A stretch of 64,000 nt of DNA from contig NC_068970.1 in assembly GCF_016808095.1 (NCBI RefSeq), forward strand, positions 50,131,630-50,195,629, written 5' to 3'. The DNA is from Vigna angularis (Eukaryota > Streptophyta > Magnoliopsida > Fabales > Fabaceae). The notes under the pieces are model-generated. The model ran no database searches, had not been told where the DNA came from, and saw only the letters and a list, made by a program, of their open reading frames with translations. The first letter of the stretch is position 1. Each line of letters opens with the position of its first letter. The position numbers and the translations under genes were made by a program. Positions 11,570-21,815 of this stretch are shown one piece after another.

Positions 11570-12067
11570 ACGGTGGATAAAAAGCCTAGATCTTTACTAC
11601 CTATTACCTTTACTGACAAATATTTTCATGCTCCCGATCCTGATTAGGACGACCCAATGGAGATTATAGCTAAGATAGCTTGATATAGCGTTAGCAAGGT
11701 GGTAGTTGACTAAGGTAGTTCGGTTAACATCTTATATTGGAAGACATTCCTCAAAATGGATTTATTTGAAGACATTATAGATCCGTTGAACAAGCAAATT
11801 ATAGGGTTTGCGGGTGAAATAGTTGATACTCAAGGATATTTAGACTTGAGGACTCGACTCGGTAGAGGTAGAGATGTGAAAGAAATCAGAATAAGTTTCT
11901 TACTAGTAGAGGCAAATACCTCATATAATGTCCTGCTAGGGCGACCATGCTTGAATGCTTTTGGAACTATTGTGTCTATTCCTCACCTAGCAATGAAATT
12001 CCCTTCAGATACGGGGACTATATGCATTGTGCGGCAGATCAATGAACGACGAGGGAATGTTATGTAG
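11570..12067 (+). pseudogene. Gypsy aspartic protease remnant
   Basis: Conceptual translation shows VVVD*GSSVNILYWKTFLKM, a retroviral-type protease active site (normally D-x-G-S-S) with a stop in place of the middle residue, followed by SFLLVEANTSYNVLLGRPCL, the conserved 'YNVLLGRPWL' block of plant Gypsy proteases. Additional stops lie near 11645 and 11683. Confidence 0.8.
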
Positions 12068-12299
12068 CTGGAATAAAAGTCACACCTTTCCTTCCCCTTA
12101 GAGGAGTAAGGGCGTGGAAGTAGCTCTGATTGACCTTGATCCCCACACAAATACTGATGATCGAATACAACCTTAGAGAGATATTAAACCGTTTGCGCTT
12201 GGCAAAATCGAGTTACAAACTACTTCCATTGGTAGGGGTATGAAGGAAGTTGGTGAAGAGGATTTGGGAAAGATCCTAAGGACTAATGCATATTTGCTT

Positions 12300-13507
12300 G
12301 CCTGAAAAGTGTTAGACATGCCTGGGATTCACCCTAGTGTGATGTCTCACAAGTTACCTATATTCAAAGAAGTCGGTCCAGTAGCTTAGAGGAAGAGGAG
12401 GTTGGGCGAAGAGAAAAGAAAGGCTGTGGAGATGGAGGTTACAAAACTCCTTCAAGCGAGATTTATTACTGAGGTGACGTATACTACATGGCTGGCTAAT
12501 GTGGTCATGGTTAAAAAATTGAATGGTCAATGGAGAATGTGCATTAATTTCACTTACTTGAATAAGGCATGCCCTAAGGATGCCTACCCACTTCCTAGTG
12601 TCGACAGGTTAGTTGATGGTGCCTCAGAGCATGAGGTGCTAAGTTTTTTGGATGCATACTCTGGGTATAACCAAATCCCTATGTTTGCACCAGATTAGGA
12701 GAAGACAACCTTCATAATGGAACATGCTAACTTTTGTTATGAAGTAATGTCGTTCGGTCTTAAGAACACAAGAGCTACTTACCAGCGTTTGATGGATAAG
12801 GTGTTATGTCAACAAATTGGAAGGTGCATGGAAGTGTATGTTAATGACATGGTAGTTAGAACTAGGTCATGAAATTGGAAGGTGCATGGAAGTGCATGGA
12901 GGAACATTTTAAAGACCTGAAGGAAGTTTTTCTACAGGTACGGAAATACGGTATGCGGTTAACTCCCTTCAAATGCACTTTTGTAGTGTCAGCAGGAAAA
13001 TTCCTTGGGTCATGTTGACTTCTCAGGGAATTGAGGCTAACCCAGATAAATGTCGAGTGGTGTTAGAAATGTTGAGTCCTATTAACTTGAAAGAGGTGCA
13101 ACGATTGGTAGGTAGGATAATGACATTATCACGTTTTATTCCAAGACTGGTCGAGCGTTAAACCTATTTTCAAGGTTATGAAGAAAGGTACCACCCAACC
13201 TTGGGATGAAAAGTGTGAACGGGCCATTGATAAGATTAAAGACATATTGACTAACCTGCCTGTAATGTCACAGCCGGTCCAAGGACATGACTTGCAATTA
13301 TTCCTAGTTGTCTCTGACAATACAATCAGTGTTGCGCTTATTCAAGAGTTACCTGAGTTCAAGATGACCTACTTCATAAGCAGGGTATTACATGGAGTAG
13401 AGGGGCAATACTCCCAGATAGAAAAGGCGGCATTGGCGTTACTTACAACTGCATGTCGGCTTCGACCATATTTCCAAAGTTACCAGGTAGTCGTCAGCTG
13501 TATATAA
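12300..13507 (+). pseudogene. Gypsy reverse transcriptase / RNase H remnant
   Basis: Blocks in order: MPGIHPSVMSHKLPIFKEV, then TKLLQARFITEVTYTTWLAN, VKKLNGQWRMCINFTYLNKA, SFLDAYSGYNQIPMFAPD and MEVYVNDMVV, all of Ty3/Gypsy reverse transcriptase. The catalytic Y-x-D-D has become Y-V-N-D. Downstream, QLFLVVSDNTISVALIQE and GVEGQYSQIEKAALALLTTA are RNase H blocks. In-frame stops occur at about 12388 and 12696, there is a frame change around 12870-12970, and a stop near 13160. No integrase is visible before the homology stops at about 13507, where an Athila LTR fragment begins. Confidence 0.88.
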
Positions 13508-13524
13508 AGACTTGGACGTCCTAG

Positions 13525-14320
13525 AAGGAGTATCTTTTGACAGAAGTGACACAAATTCCAACTTTTCCAACTCTCTGGAGGCAGAAGTGGATGCGGAAGC
13601 TCTCCTCTTCGGTTTTTAGGATTTATCTTTCATTCTCATTCCATTGTTCATCTACTTTCTCCATGATAAAGGGGAACTAAATTCAATTTGTTGTTAGGGG
13701 ATGATGTAACCTTGTAAACTCTCATGTATTTGAATTGATTTTAATTGATATATGATTCTCTCATCAATTGTTAGGGATTTTCTCCTTTGCTATATGCTTG
13801 TTATGTTTTGATCATTCATGGCATGATTTTATGGTCTTCTTTGTTATTGGGAAATACCTAGAAACCACGATCTGGAGAATTTCTTCCAAAAGCAGTATTG
13901 CTCAGGGATGGGGATATGACTTTTGGTCATCTTAACCTTTTACTCGTAATGCAAAATTAATTATTAAGGATGCAAGGGATTGTGGTCTAGTAATTAAGAA
14001 TAGGCTTTCTTCGCCGAGGGATCGGGTTTTAAGTAATTTAGAAAGTGATGTTAACAATTGAATGAAGAAGATGAATTTTTATACGCACGAGAGTAAACTA
14101 GGTGAAATCTGACCCCCAACAACATACCCATCACATAATTTCAATATCATTCATTCACCTTTGTGTTTTTCTTCAATTGATCAAAAGTGCATTCATATTT
14201 ACTTTATTGTTTTGCATTCAAAACCCTAAATTGTTCTTAAAAGTCTTAATTAGTTAAGTAATTACATGACTGTTTAGTGTCGTGAGTCTCTTGGGAAATG
14301 ATACTTGGTCTTACCATTTA
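13525..14320 (+). repeat. Athila-like LTR fragment, left part (interrupted by a MULE)
   Basis: From about 13560 the sequence parallels the LTRs at 52130 and 56560: 'ttcattctcattccattgttcatct', 'gtaaccttgtaaactctcat', 'gggaaatgatacttggtcttacc'. The match resumes right after the MULE at 15883 ('ttattacttgatacgattc') and ends near 15915. So the Pack-MULE landed inside an old Athila-type LTR, which itself sits inside the Tat element. Confidence 0.75.
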
Positions 14321-15873
14321 GGTTTAATCATTCTGGAGGTCCCTATTTTCGGGCAGAATCTCAATTTGGTCCTTTTCTTTCTCGGCGTCTCAATTGGGTC
14401 CTATTTTTGTAAAAATTGCAACAATTCGGCCCTTGCCGTTAAATTGAACCCAACGGCGTCAGTGTCTTGTTGATGTGGCATGCTGGAATGAGTTTTTAAT
14501 TGACGTGTAGGGGCTACTCTGTCTGACGTGTATATTTATATTTTTTTAAAAACAAACAAATGGAAAGTAGGGTTTTGGTGTTTTTGATGATGGTGCTAAA
14601 GACGGGAATGGTAGCTGCGGAGGTGGCGGCTAGGGAGAAACCCACTGACCGCGGTGGTGGTCGTCGACGGAGTCTAGTGGAGGCAGAGCTCTTACCTTTT
14701 TCCATGGCAGCTTTAATGGCATCCGAGAGATCCGTTCAACATGTTAATTAGGGATTGGGATTGGGAGAAGTTTGTCTTGACATTGTGGGGTTCTTGTAAG
14801 GTTCGTCCAAGGTTCAATCAATGTCTGCTATTTAACTCCGTATTTAAAAACTGTTTTATGTACTTTTCAATTCTGTGGTATGGTTGGATGAAACGCACCG
14901 TTCAGTGTTTGCATCGTGAACACAACACAAGGCACGCACTGTGGTCTCTCCACAAAAGAGGCGAGCTGAGAAGAGAGGCATGTTGGCTGTCAATGGCAAT
15001 TAAGCTTTCCTCATCGGTAAAAGACTGTGAAACCCAACCTCCAAATGAATGGCCAGATTCTCCACGCGCCAACGGTTCCCATTCCGAAGAACCTTTCTCA
15101 CGCGCCCCATCACCACCACTCGCACTTCATCTTCTTCGCTCACTGAAGCGAAAAAGCCAGGATTTTCGCTCTTCTCACAATTCGAAACGCTTCTTCGAAA
15201 CTCTTGCCAAAGTGCTCGCCTACCTCCTCCACACCGCCCCCAAACCGGAGACCCGAACCATGTCCGCTATCCTCCTCTGCCGCCACCTCACGCACCACCA
15301 CGACTCTTTCCTCTTGCCACTCCTCTCCCCGGCCGCTCGCTCCTCCCTCCACTTCGTCCTCCTCTCCTCGCTCCAACAAGAGCCCATCAAATCCATCCCC
15401 AAGAAGCTCTACGACACCATCTCCGAACTCGCCGCCACAATTCTCCCCGACGACCCATCCGCCTGGTCCAACCTCCTCCCCCTCCTCTTCCAGTGGGTCA
15501 CTTCTCCCGAGCCTAGGCTCTAGGAAGTCTCCCTCCTGATATTCGCCTAATTAGCGCACTACATCGGTCAAACCATACTTCCTCAATTGTCCACTCTCCA
15601 CTCTGTCCTTTAACTTTTCTCCTAATTTTACAAAGTTTTTAATTTTAAAACTATCTTAATACACATCATTTATCCACGTCAAGCAAAAAAAAACAGTACA
15701 AATCAGTACAGCGTGCCACATTTATCAGATATTGACGCCGTTAGGCTCAATTTAACGGCAAGGGCCGAATTGTTACAATTTTCACAAAAATAGGACCCAA
15801 TTGAGACGTCGAGAAAGAAAAGGACCAAATTGAGATTTTGCTCGAAAATAGGGACCTCCGGAATGATTAAACC
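14321..15873. mobile_element. Pack-MULE 1 (1553 bp, 9-bp TSD TACCATTTA) with importin-5 fragment
   Basis: Both ends begin GGTTTAATCATTC(T/C)GGAGG reading inward. The terminal inverted repeats extend about 160 bp (14321-14480 and 15713-15873) with high similarity, including a shared block C-C-C-T-T-G-C-C-G-T-T-A-A-A-T-T-G. The flanks carry an identical 9-mer, TACCATTTA, at 14312-14320 and 15874-15882, the signature of Mutator-like transposons. No transposase is inside, so the element is non-autonomous. Its interior is clearly GC-richer than the surroundings and contains a fragment of a host importin-5 gene, which makes it a Pack-MULE. The empty site is reconstructable from the Athila LTR copies at 53330 and 57720. 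Confidence 0.93.
15190..15610 (+). pseudogene. Captured importin-5 (karyopherin beta-3) N-terminal fragment
   Basis: The frame reads AKVLAYLLHTAPKPETRTMS, then SAILLCRHLTH, LLSPAARSSLHFVLLSSLQ, IKSIPKKLYDTISELAATIL, LLPLLFQWVTSPEPRL and, after a stop, EVSLLIFA*LAHYIGQTIL. This is the N-terminal HEAT-repeat region of plant importin-5, a nuclear import receptor. Two in-frame stops (TAG 15521, TAA 15548) both sit where the family has Gln, as expected of C-to-T changes at CAG and CAA. The fragment ends at about 15610 and lacks most of the roughly 1100-residue receptor. Upstream of it, 14741-15180 stays open in the same frame but has no recognisable homology. It lies wholly inside Pack-MULE 1. I recognise the family from memory, not from a search. 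Confidence 0.8.
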
Positions 15874-15882
15874 TACCATTTA

Positions 15883-16100
15883 TTATTACTTGATACGATT
15901 CAGTATACTGGCCAATGTCTTAACAATAACGAAAATCAAACACAGGTTTACTAACCTCATGACTTAGGGAGAAATAAGAATTAACACGAATTTAAGTGAA
16001 AGTAAAGCAACAACCATAAAGTATTTAAACCATCAAAAGAGTTTGGAATATAAGCAAAATACATTATGTAAGCTTAAAGAAAATGGCTAGCTAATCTTCT
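15883..16100 (+). repeat. Athila-like LTR fragment, right part, and Tat-element spacer
   Basis: 15883 to about 15915 continues the LTR split by the MULE. The rest is non-coding and joins the antisense ORF of the Tat element. Confidence 0.6.
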
Positions 16101-16119
16101 ATGATGACTACGGTGGTGG

Positions 16120-18252
16120 TATCATCTCCAGGAGGATTGACGAGGTCTTAATTACCTTTACCTTCTACAGTAAATGCTTCTTCATTTACATCTTCTTTAG
16201 TTGCTTCTTCCTCAACTATTTCCTCTTCAGACGGAATCTCTGCTTCAAATTCATCATCTAGGATGTCCTTTAGTGGTACCAATTCTCCTTGGTACATATC
16301 CTTCCTTCATAACATCGAACCCGGCCCCATCAATGGACACATTCAGAAGATGGGGGATTTGCCTCAACGCCTTTTCAAAGCCTAGGCTATGTTCTTCATA
16401 GATATCCTTTTTCATCTCCGCAATTTGTAGGTCTTGGGCTTGTATTTTTGCACCCAGAGCATCCTTTTCAAGTAGGATATTACCACAAGTTGTGCTAAGG
16501 TTTCGACTATAGGCCATCATCTCCTTCAGTTGGTCTCTTAGATTCACAATGGTGGTAGTATGTTCTTTGTCTCGCTTCTTAAGGTCTTCATTTGTTTTTG
16601 CAAGTTCCTTGTTCTGACCTTTAAGCTCAAGGTTGGCTCTTTGCGTATCTCTCATTATGCGCTTGACATCGGCCAATAATTGAGAAGACCTTGCTTGCAT
16701 CTCTTTGCATTGTGCATGAGCAACAATTTCTTCCTCCAATTTCCGCTGGGACTCGTCCAACTAAGCTCTCAGCTTACCCCTGTCAGATGTATATGTCAGA
16801 TTTCAATTAGCCAATGTTGCTCGATAGGTTAATTCAAGACTCGAGTCAATCAATTGTTGGTCAGACATATGCTCCACAACAATTTTTTCATCTTTGGCCA
16901 AATTAAAGTCTATCTTGTGGCCAAGGCAAAATGCGGAGCTCCAAAGGCCACCAGGGAGCGAACGGGAAGGGGTAACGGTCTTTTTACCTTTTTTACTACC
17001 GCCACCCTTTTTAGTAGGACGTCCACTTTTCCTTTTCTTGGGGGGATCGTAAACAATAGTGGTGTTAAGAGGCATTACCTTTGCGATCGGTTCAGGTGTT
17101 GGCTAGCGAACGGATCCGGAAGGAGTTGCAGTCTCACCAAGAGTTAGTTCAGCATTTGGAAGAGGTGTAGGCGCAAAGGGTTGACATTGGTTGACCACTT
17201 GAGGTGCTCAGAGGGTGTTGGGATGATTCTCCTAGCCCAACTTCACTAGCCACCAGTTTAAACCAGTTCCTTTTTGGATTCTTTGCTGCCATTATGCCTA
17301 AGAAATTACAACAAATTCAACTTAATTATAATCACAAAGAAAATGGAGTAATCAACAGAAGGTGGCACACCGAAGACCTCAAAGATGAGGTCGCCCCATT
17401 CAACGCAGTTCATTATTTTGCGGGAGGAGAGCTGGCAAGGCAAATTGTCCAGTACATTCAAGGTTTCGAGTTCCTCAGGTGTCATGTCAGGTTGAGGCTA
17501 GGAGGTTAATCTAATTGGATTTTGGGTCCAATAAAGGGGGAATTCAGGTTTATCGTCCTTAGTGAAGAAGTGTGGTCGGCCTAAGTCGGTTATTTCTACT
17601 TTTAAAACTTGTCTTTAAACCCATTAAACGATAGGGAAAAAAGCGCGAACAAGAGCATTCCCTGGTTTAGATACTATAGCAAAAGCTTGTATGTAGCCTC
17701 AACTATTGGGATGCATTTGGGATGGCGCTGTGTTCAATGCCTTCAGTACTCCCATTTGAAAGGAATTGAACGGTACTCTTACAAACATCTCGTGAAACAT
17801 ATAGGTATATGCAAAAAATAAATTTTTGGGATAGTTGCCCTTCCCATGAAAGACTCTCTCGTTCTCTTTACAGGCAGATCATTTAATCAGTGGACTACAT
17901 TCTAGGGTTTTAACTATATAGTTATTTTCTACCTAATCTCTTAATAATGTTTTATTGGTAAACAAAGTACTGAACTCATTCATGTCGTGGGAAGCCCATT
18001 CATATCCACTAATGCTAGGAAGGGTTTGAGTTGGATCTCCATCCTCTTCGCGACCCTCAACAAGGACATTCCCATAAATGAAAGCTACTTCGCCGCTTAA
18101 CAAGGTTTCTTTTGTTTTTTTTGTAGAGCTTGGTTGGTTGGTAGAGGGTGACGACCCTAATGGTGTAGAGGTTGATATGTCGTCGACGTTGCCTCACCCC
18201 TCTTCTCCCAAAGATTCAGTATATGAAGGAAAGTTTACAATGGAAGTCATGG
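16120..18252 (-). pseudogene. Antisense extra ORF of a Tat-type Gypsy element (putative 'gypsy-type transposon' protein)
   Basis: The minus strand from ATG 18252 starts MTSIVNFPSYTESLG, then gives SISGYEWASHDMNEFSTLFT, YTYMFHEMFVRVPFNSFQMG, MTPEELETLNVLDNLP and a C-terminal Lys-rich segment (MPLNTTIVYDPPKKRKSG) followed by a long Glu/Lys coiled coil (ORF 16760-16254). This order resembles the plant 'putative gypsy-type transposon' family (PF04195), proteins of unknown function encoded by extra ORFs of Tat-lineage elements. Several stops and frame changes break it (near 18199, 17930, 17880, 17580, 16800). It lies antisense between the plus-strand pol remnant and the 3' LTR at 18592, exactly where such antisense ORFs are known in Tat elements. 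Confidence 0.65.
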
Positions 18253-18591
18253 TTACCTAAAATTTCTGCAAACCGGGTGCTCTGTAGAGAAAACTGTTGG
18301 AAAAGTGGAATAACGTAGTGGGTTGCACATATTTATATGAGATAATCAAAACTAACAAGAGTCGTAGGATGAACTTTAATCTAAGGGTCGTGATTGCAAG
18401 ACGGTGCAACTACCACATGAGCGGGAAACCAAAATAACCATTTAATGGATAAAGTTTTTAATCCAACAACGCAAAATTTTCATTTTTAATACAGGTGCGG
18501 TTACGGTACCGAGCCTTAATACTTGTTTCTGTAAAAGTCCTATAGTTAACATTGACTTAGGCCGAATAGTTAACTCGGACTTGGGGGCATA

Positions 18592-19400
18592 TGTATGGTA
18601 TGAAGAATAGCTCGAATGAGTAATATTTGTAACCATTCGGTCTATTTCTTGTGACAAGGGTCAAGCATATTAATGTTGGGTCAGCGCTGTCATTGATGTT
18701 GGGCCAACACTTAAGTCATTAATGTTGGGCCAACGTTTAAGTCATGGGTGTTACTCCTTCCATCACCTGTTACGTTTTTTATTTTAGGGTTTGTTTTATT
18801 AGTTTATTCTTTATTTTGGAAATATTTTAATAATTTAATTTAAATGTTTTGATTTATTATTTTTGAATATATTTTTAATGTATTTTAATAATGTAAGGAA
18901 AATGAAGAAGAAAGAAACGAAGGAGGAGAAGTGAAACGGAGAAGACAAATGGGGTTGCAAAGTAAAATGGAAGACAAATTGTTAAACACAAATGAGAGAT
19001 GGAAAGATTGGGTGCAGGGAGTAAAGTAGGAGAACTAGGTTTGAAATAAATTAAAATAGTAAAAGTAAAAATTTTTAATCTGAGGATATAATTGGAATTA
19101 AAAAAATTGGAGAGGTGGAGGGAGAAAGGTGTAGTGGTGGAGGGAGCAACACCCTTAAGTCATTGATGTTGGGTAGCGTGTAAGTTGTTAATGTTGGGCC
19201 ATAATTGGGCCAACATTCAAGATGCTGTTATTTGGCCAATGGTTTAGGAAAATAAAGAGTTAATAAATTAATAACAGAATGATTAAAGATATTGGTAACT
19301 GATTACAGGATAAAGAAGTTGTTTATTGGACCTATGCTAGTCTAGAGTTCATGAAATAACTTATAAATAAAAATTTAAGTAAGTTTTAACTAAGTTCTAA
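18592..19400 (+). repeat. Putative 3' LTR of the Tat element, split by a MITE
   Basis: A polypurine tract (ACTCGGACTTGGGGGCATA, ending 18591) is followed by TGTATGGTATGAAGAATAGC, closely parallel to the tract and LTR start of the element at 9513. Inside are repeated phrases (C/A)ATT(A/G)ATGTTGGGCCAACA around 18670-18735 and again at 19160-19220, on both sides of the MITE. The right LTR end was not located; 19400 is approximate. Confidence 0.55.
18746..19154. mobile_element. MITE, 409 bp, 9-bp TSD TTAAGTCAT
   Basis: Left end GGGTGTTACTCCTTCCATCA; right end reads, inverted, GGGTGTTGCTCCCTCCACCA. Identical 9-mers TTAAGTCAT flank it (18737-18745 and 19155-19163). The short imperfect TIR of about 20 bp and the 9-bp duplication fit a small Mutator-type element unrelated in sequence to the GGTTTAAT family. 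No coding capacity is seen. It interrupts the presumed Tat LTR. Confidence 0.9.
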
Positions 19401-19721
19401 TACTTAATTGTGAGAAAAAGATCATTGATCCACATCGTTCGAGAAGTGTTTGAAGTAAGAGGTTTAGAAGTCAAAAGACTACGACAAAAAAATATATCTA
19501 TCTCTGTTCTATTAATTATACACAGAACACCTGTAATATATTTTTCGACTGTAAACATTCATTATGCATATGATGGGTTTCAATGTCCCATTTTTCTGCC
19601 CATTTCCCAAACTTTCACTACGACGAAGAATGCTTTCTTCTTCTACTATACACTTTACTTTCGAAAAGCATGAAAAGTTCGGGAACCTTTTCTTCTTCCC
19701 TTTTTATAACATCTTGCCTAT
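19400..19721. other. Non-coding stretch, nothing recognised
   Basis: AT-rich sequence; short frames without recognisable domains. It ends in a T-run that became the target of Pack-MULE 2. Confidence 0.4.
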
Positions 19722-19730
19722 TTTTTTTAA

Positions 19731-21309
19731 GGTTTAATGTCTCCGTAGGTCCCTATTTTGGTCATGAATTTCAAATAGGTCCTCTTTATTTTTGGTGTAT
19801 CAATTGAGTCCTTGTTTTTGTAAAATTGAATCAATTACAGGCCTGCCGTTAAATTAGACAAACGGCCGTTACAGTATTGATTAGGTGGCCTGATTGAGTG
19901 CAGTTACGTGGCATTTAAATTTCGAAACACATTTTTTAAAATCGTTTTAAATGCCACGTTTTATTAGTCAAAGTCTTTCTTTCTTCTTCTCTAACACCAT
20001 TCACAAAAATTTCAGAAACTCAAACAAAACCCGAATCCAAATCCAAATCCAAAGACCCTTTTTCTTCCTGAATCCAAAGCTTCCACCTTTGCAAGCTTTC
20101 TCCAAGTGGGTCATAAAAGAATTAGAAAAAGAAGAAGAAATGTTGCAGCTGTTCTTCACAGTGGCTTTCTCCACAGTTCCTCTGACTCTTTATGTGCCAC
20201 CGATCAGAAGCTTGAATCTGTTTGTGGAAGCTTGATTTTTCTTGGACCCTTTTTTGTGGTTCTTGATTTTTTTGTGCTGCAATATTTCTCCTTTTTTTTT
20301 CTTTTCTTTTTCTTGGTCATCATCACCGCCCACGAGGTCCTCCTCCTCAACTCACGTGACCCCTCCGTCACCCCCTTCGTCCAAGAGCTCCAGGCCAGGA
20401 TCCTCCGCCACCACCAGGCCTTCTCTTCCAAACATCACGACCACCACACCGACTCCGACCCCGACCACGACCACGTCCCCGATGCCATCAAGATTCTCCC
20501 TTTCGAATTCGTGGCCCTGGAGGCCTGCCTTGAAGCCGCCTGTAGCGTATTGGAGAACGAGATCCGTGCTTCCCTCTTCTCTTCTTTTCATTTCTTGCCG
20601 ACAATTTCCCTCTGTCTTTACCCTAAATCTCTCTCTGATGACTCACAGGCAAAGACGTTGGAGCAAGAGGCTCATCCCGCCTTGGACAAGCTCACATTCA
20701 AGATCAGTACTCTCAATTTGGAACGCGTTCGTCAAATTAAGAATCGATTGGTCGCCATCACTGCCCGTGTTCAGAAGGTTGGTGGGTGTGATTGATGCAT
20801 GGCATGGGCTTCCGGGGGTTTGATTATTTCATTGTTTGATCATTTGTTCAGGTGAGGGATGAATTGGAGCACTTGCTGGATGACGACGATGATATGGCTG
20901 AGATGTATCTGACGGATAAGTTAGCCGAACAGCAGATGGAAGAGAGCTCTTCCGCATCCTCCATAAATGACCACGACGAGCAGGATATAGATGACAGGCA
21001 TCCACCTTTTTTTTTTTTTTCTTTTACCTCTTTTTAACTCTCTTTCATCCCTCTGAATGTAAATTTTCTACCCATTTTTAGGACCACTACAGAAATATAT
21101 ATATATATATATATGTTAAATGCCACATCAGATAATGAATACACTCACCATACCACGTAGGCCAAATTTAAACGCCGTTGATTGAATTTGACGGCAGACC
21201 CCTAATTGCTGCAATTTTACACAAAAAAGGATCCAATTGAGACGCCGAAAAGAAAAAGGACCTATTTGAGATTCACGCCAAAAATAAGGACCTACCGAGA
21301 CATTAAACC
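19731..21309. mobile_element. Pack-MULE 2 (1579 bp, 9-bp TSD TTTTTTTAA) with MRS2 fragment
   Basis: Ends read inward as GGTTTAATGTCTCCGTAGGT (left) and GGTTTAATGTCTCGGTAGGT (right, inverted). TIR similarity extends about 145 bp with moderate divergence and includes the block TGCCGT(T/C)AAATT shared with Pack-MULE 1. Flanking 9-mers TTTTTTTAA lie at 19722-19730 and 21310-21318. No transposase is inside; the interior carries spliceable exons of a magnesium-transporter gene. The element ends 498 bp upstream of the PYD3 start codon, so it lies in or near that promoter. Confidence 0.92.
20317..20997 (+). pseudogene. Captured MRS2/CorA-type magnesium transporter fragment
   Basis: Coding blocks match plant MRS2 transporters (MRS2-3/MRS2-10 like, from memory): VIITAHEVLLLNS, LPFEFVALEACLEAACSVLE, then exon 20649-20777 (AHPALDKLTFKISTLNLERV ending ARVQK) and exon 20852 to about 20997 (VRDELEHLLDDDDDMAEMYL). 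The intron 20778-20851 has normal GT...AG. The upstream intron (about 20562-20648, 87 bp) has an AG acceptor but its donor position reads AT rather than GT; as 87 is divisible by three, the frame reads straight through it. The two transmembrane helices and the G-M-N motif needed for ion transport are absent, so this is a non-functional N-terminal fragment carried with its introns, which argues for DNA-level rather than mRNA capture. Confidence 0.88.
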
Positions 21310-21318
21310 TTTTTTTAA

Positions 21319-21815
21319 CTGTGAAATGTTGGTATGTTTAGATTCAAAATTTGAAATTTAACTTTTTCCATCTCTTTCATAGACTATAATATGAGATTAA
21401 AATTGAATTTAAATAAATTAATTATCACAAGAGAGTAAATATTACATAATAAAAACAAAAATAGAATATTATCATATTTAATTATTTCTTACCCTCGAGC
21501 AAAATAATAGGGAATAATAACATTAAAAAATAAACACATTTACATGGACAGAGTTTTCAATTGTTATTATTTATTAATTATTGTATACAAACTTAGGTTA
21601 TCCTTCGTTTGTTATCGATTGAATCCAGACACTAAATCACTCTTTGATTGTTATAAATTTATAATCGTCCCGTTTTAAAATAGCACGCAACGAAACAAAA
21701 TAACAAAACAAGACCACGTGAATCCGATTGGTTCATCACACATCAAATTATTGTCCTTATTGTCATTTCATACTATCATAGCATTGCAATTCTGAACTGA
21801 CGGTAAAAGTGGGAG
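21319..21815 (+). promoter_or_regulatory. Putative PYD3 promoter region between Pack-MULE 2 and the start codon
   Basis: 498 bp of AT-rich sequence upstream of PYD3. A perfect G-box core, CACGTG, sits at 21715-21720, about 95 bp before the ATG. No clear TATA box could be assigned. Promoter function is inferred from position. Confidence 0.45.

Noticed and set aside
14741..15523. A functional 260-residue protein
   Set aside because: The C-terminal half is an importin-5 fragment with stops just after, and the whole lies inside a MULE; the N-terminal half has no homology I can see.
20106..20795. A functional 229-residue magnesium-transporter gene
   Set aside because: It reads through an intron, lacks both membrane helices and the G-M-N motif, and is enclosed by MULE ends.
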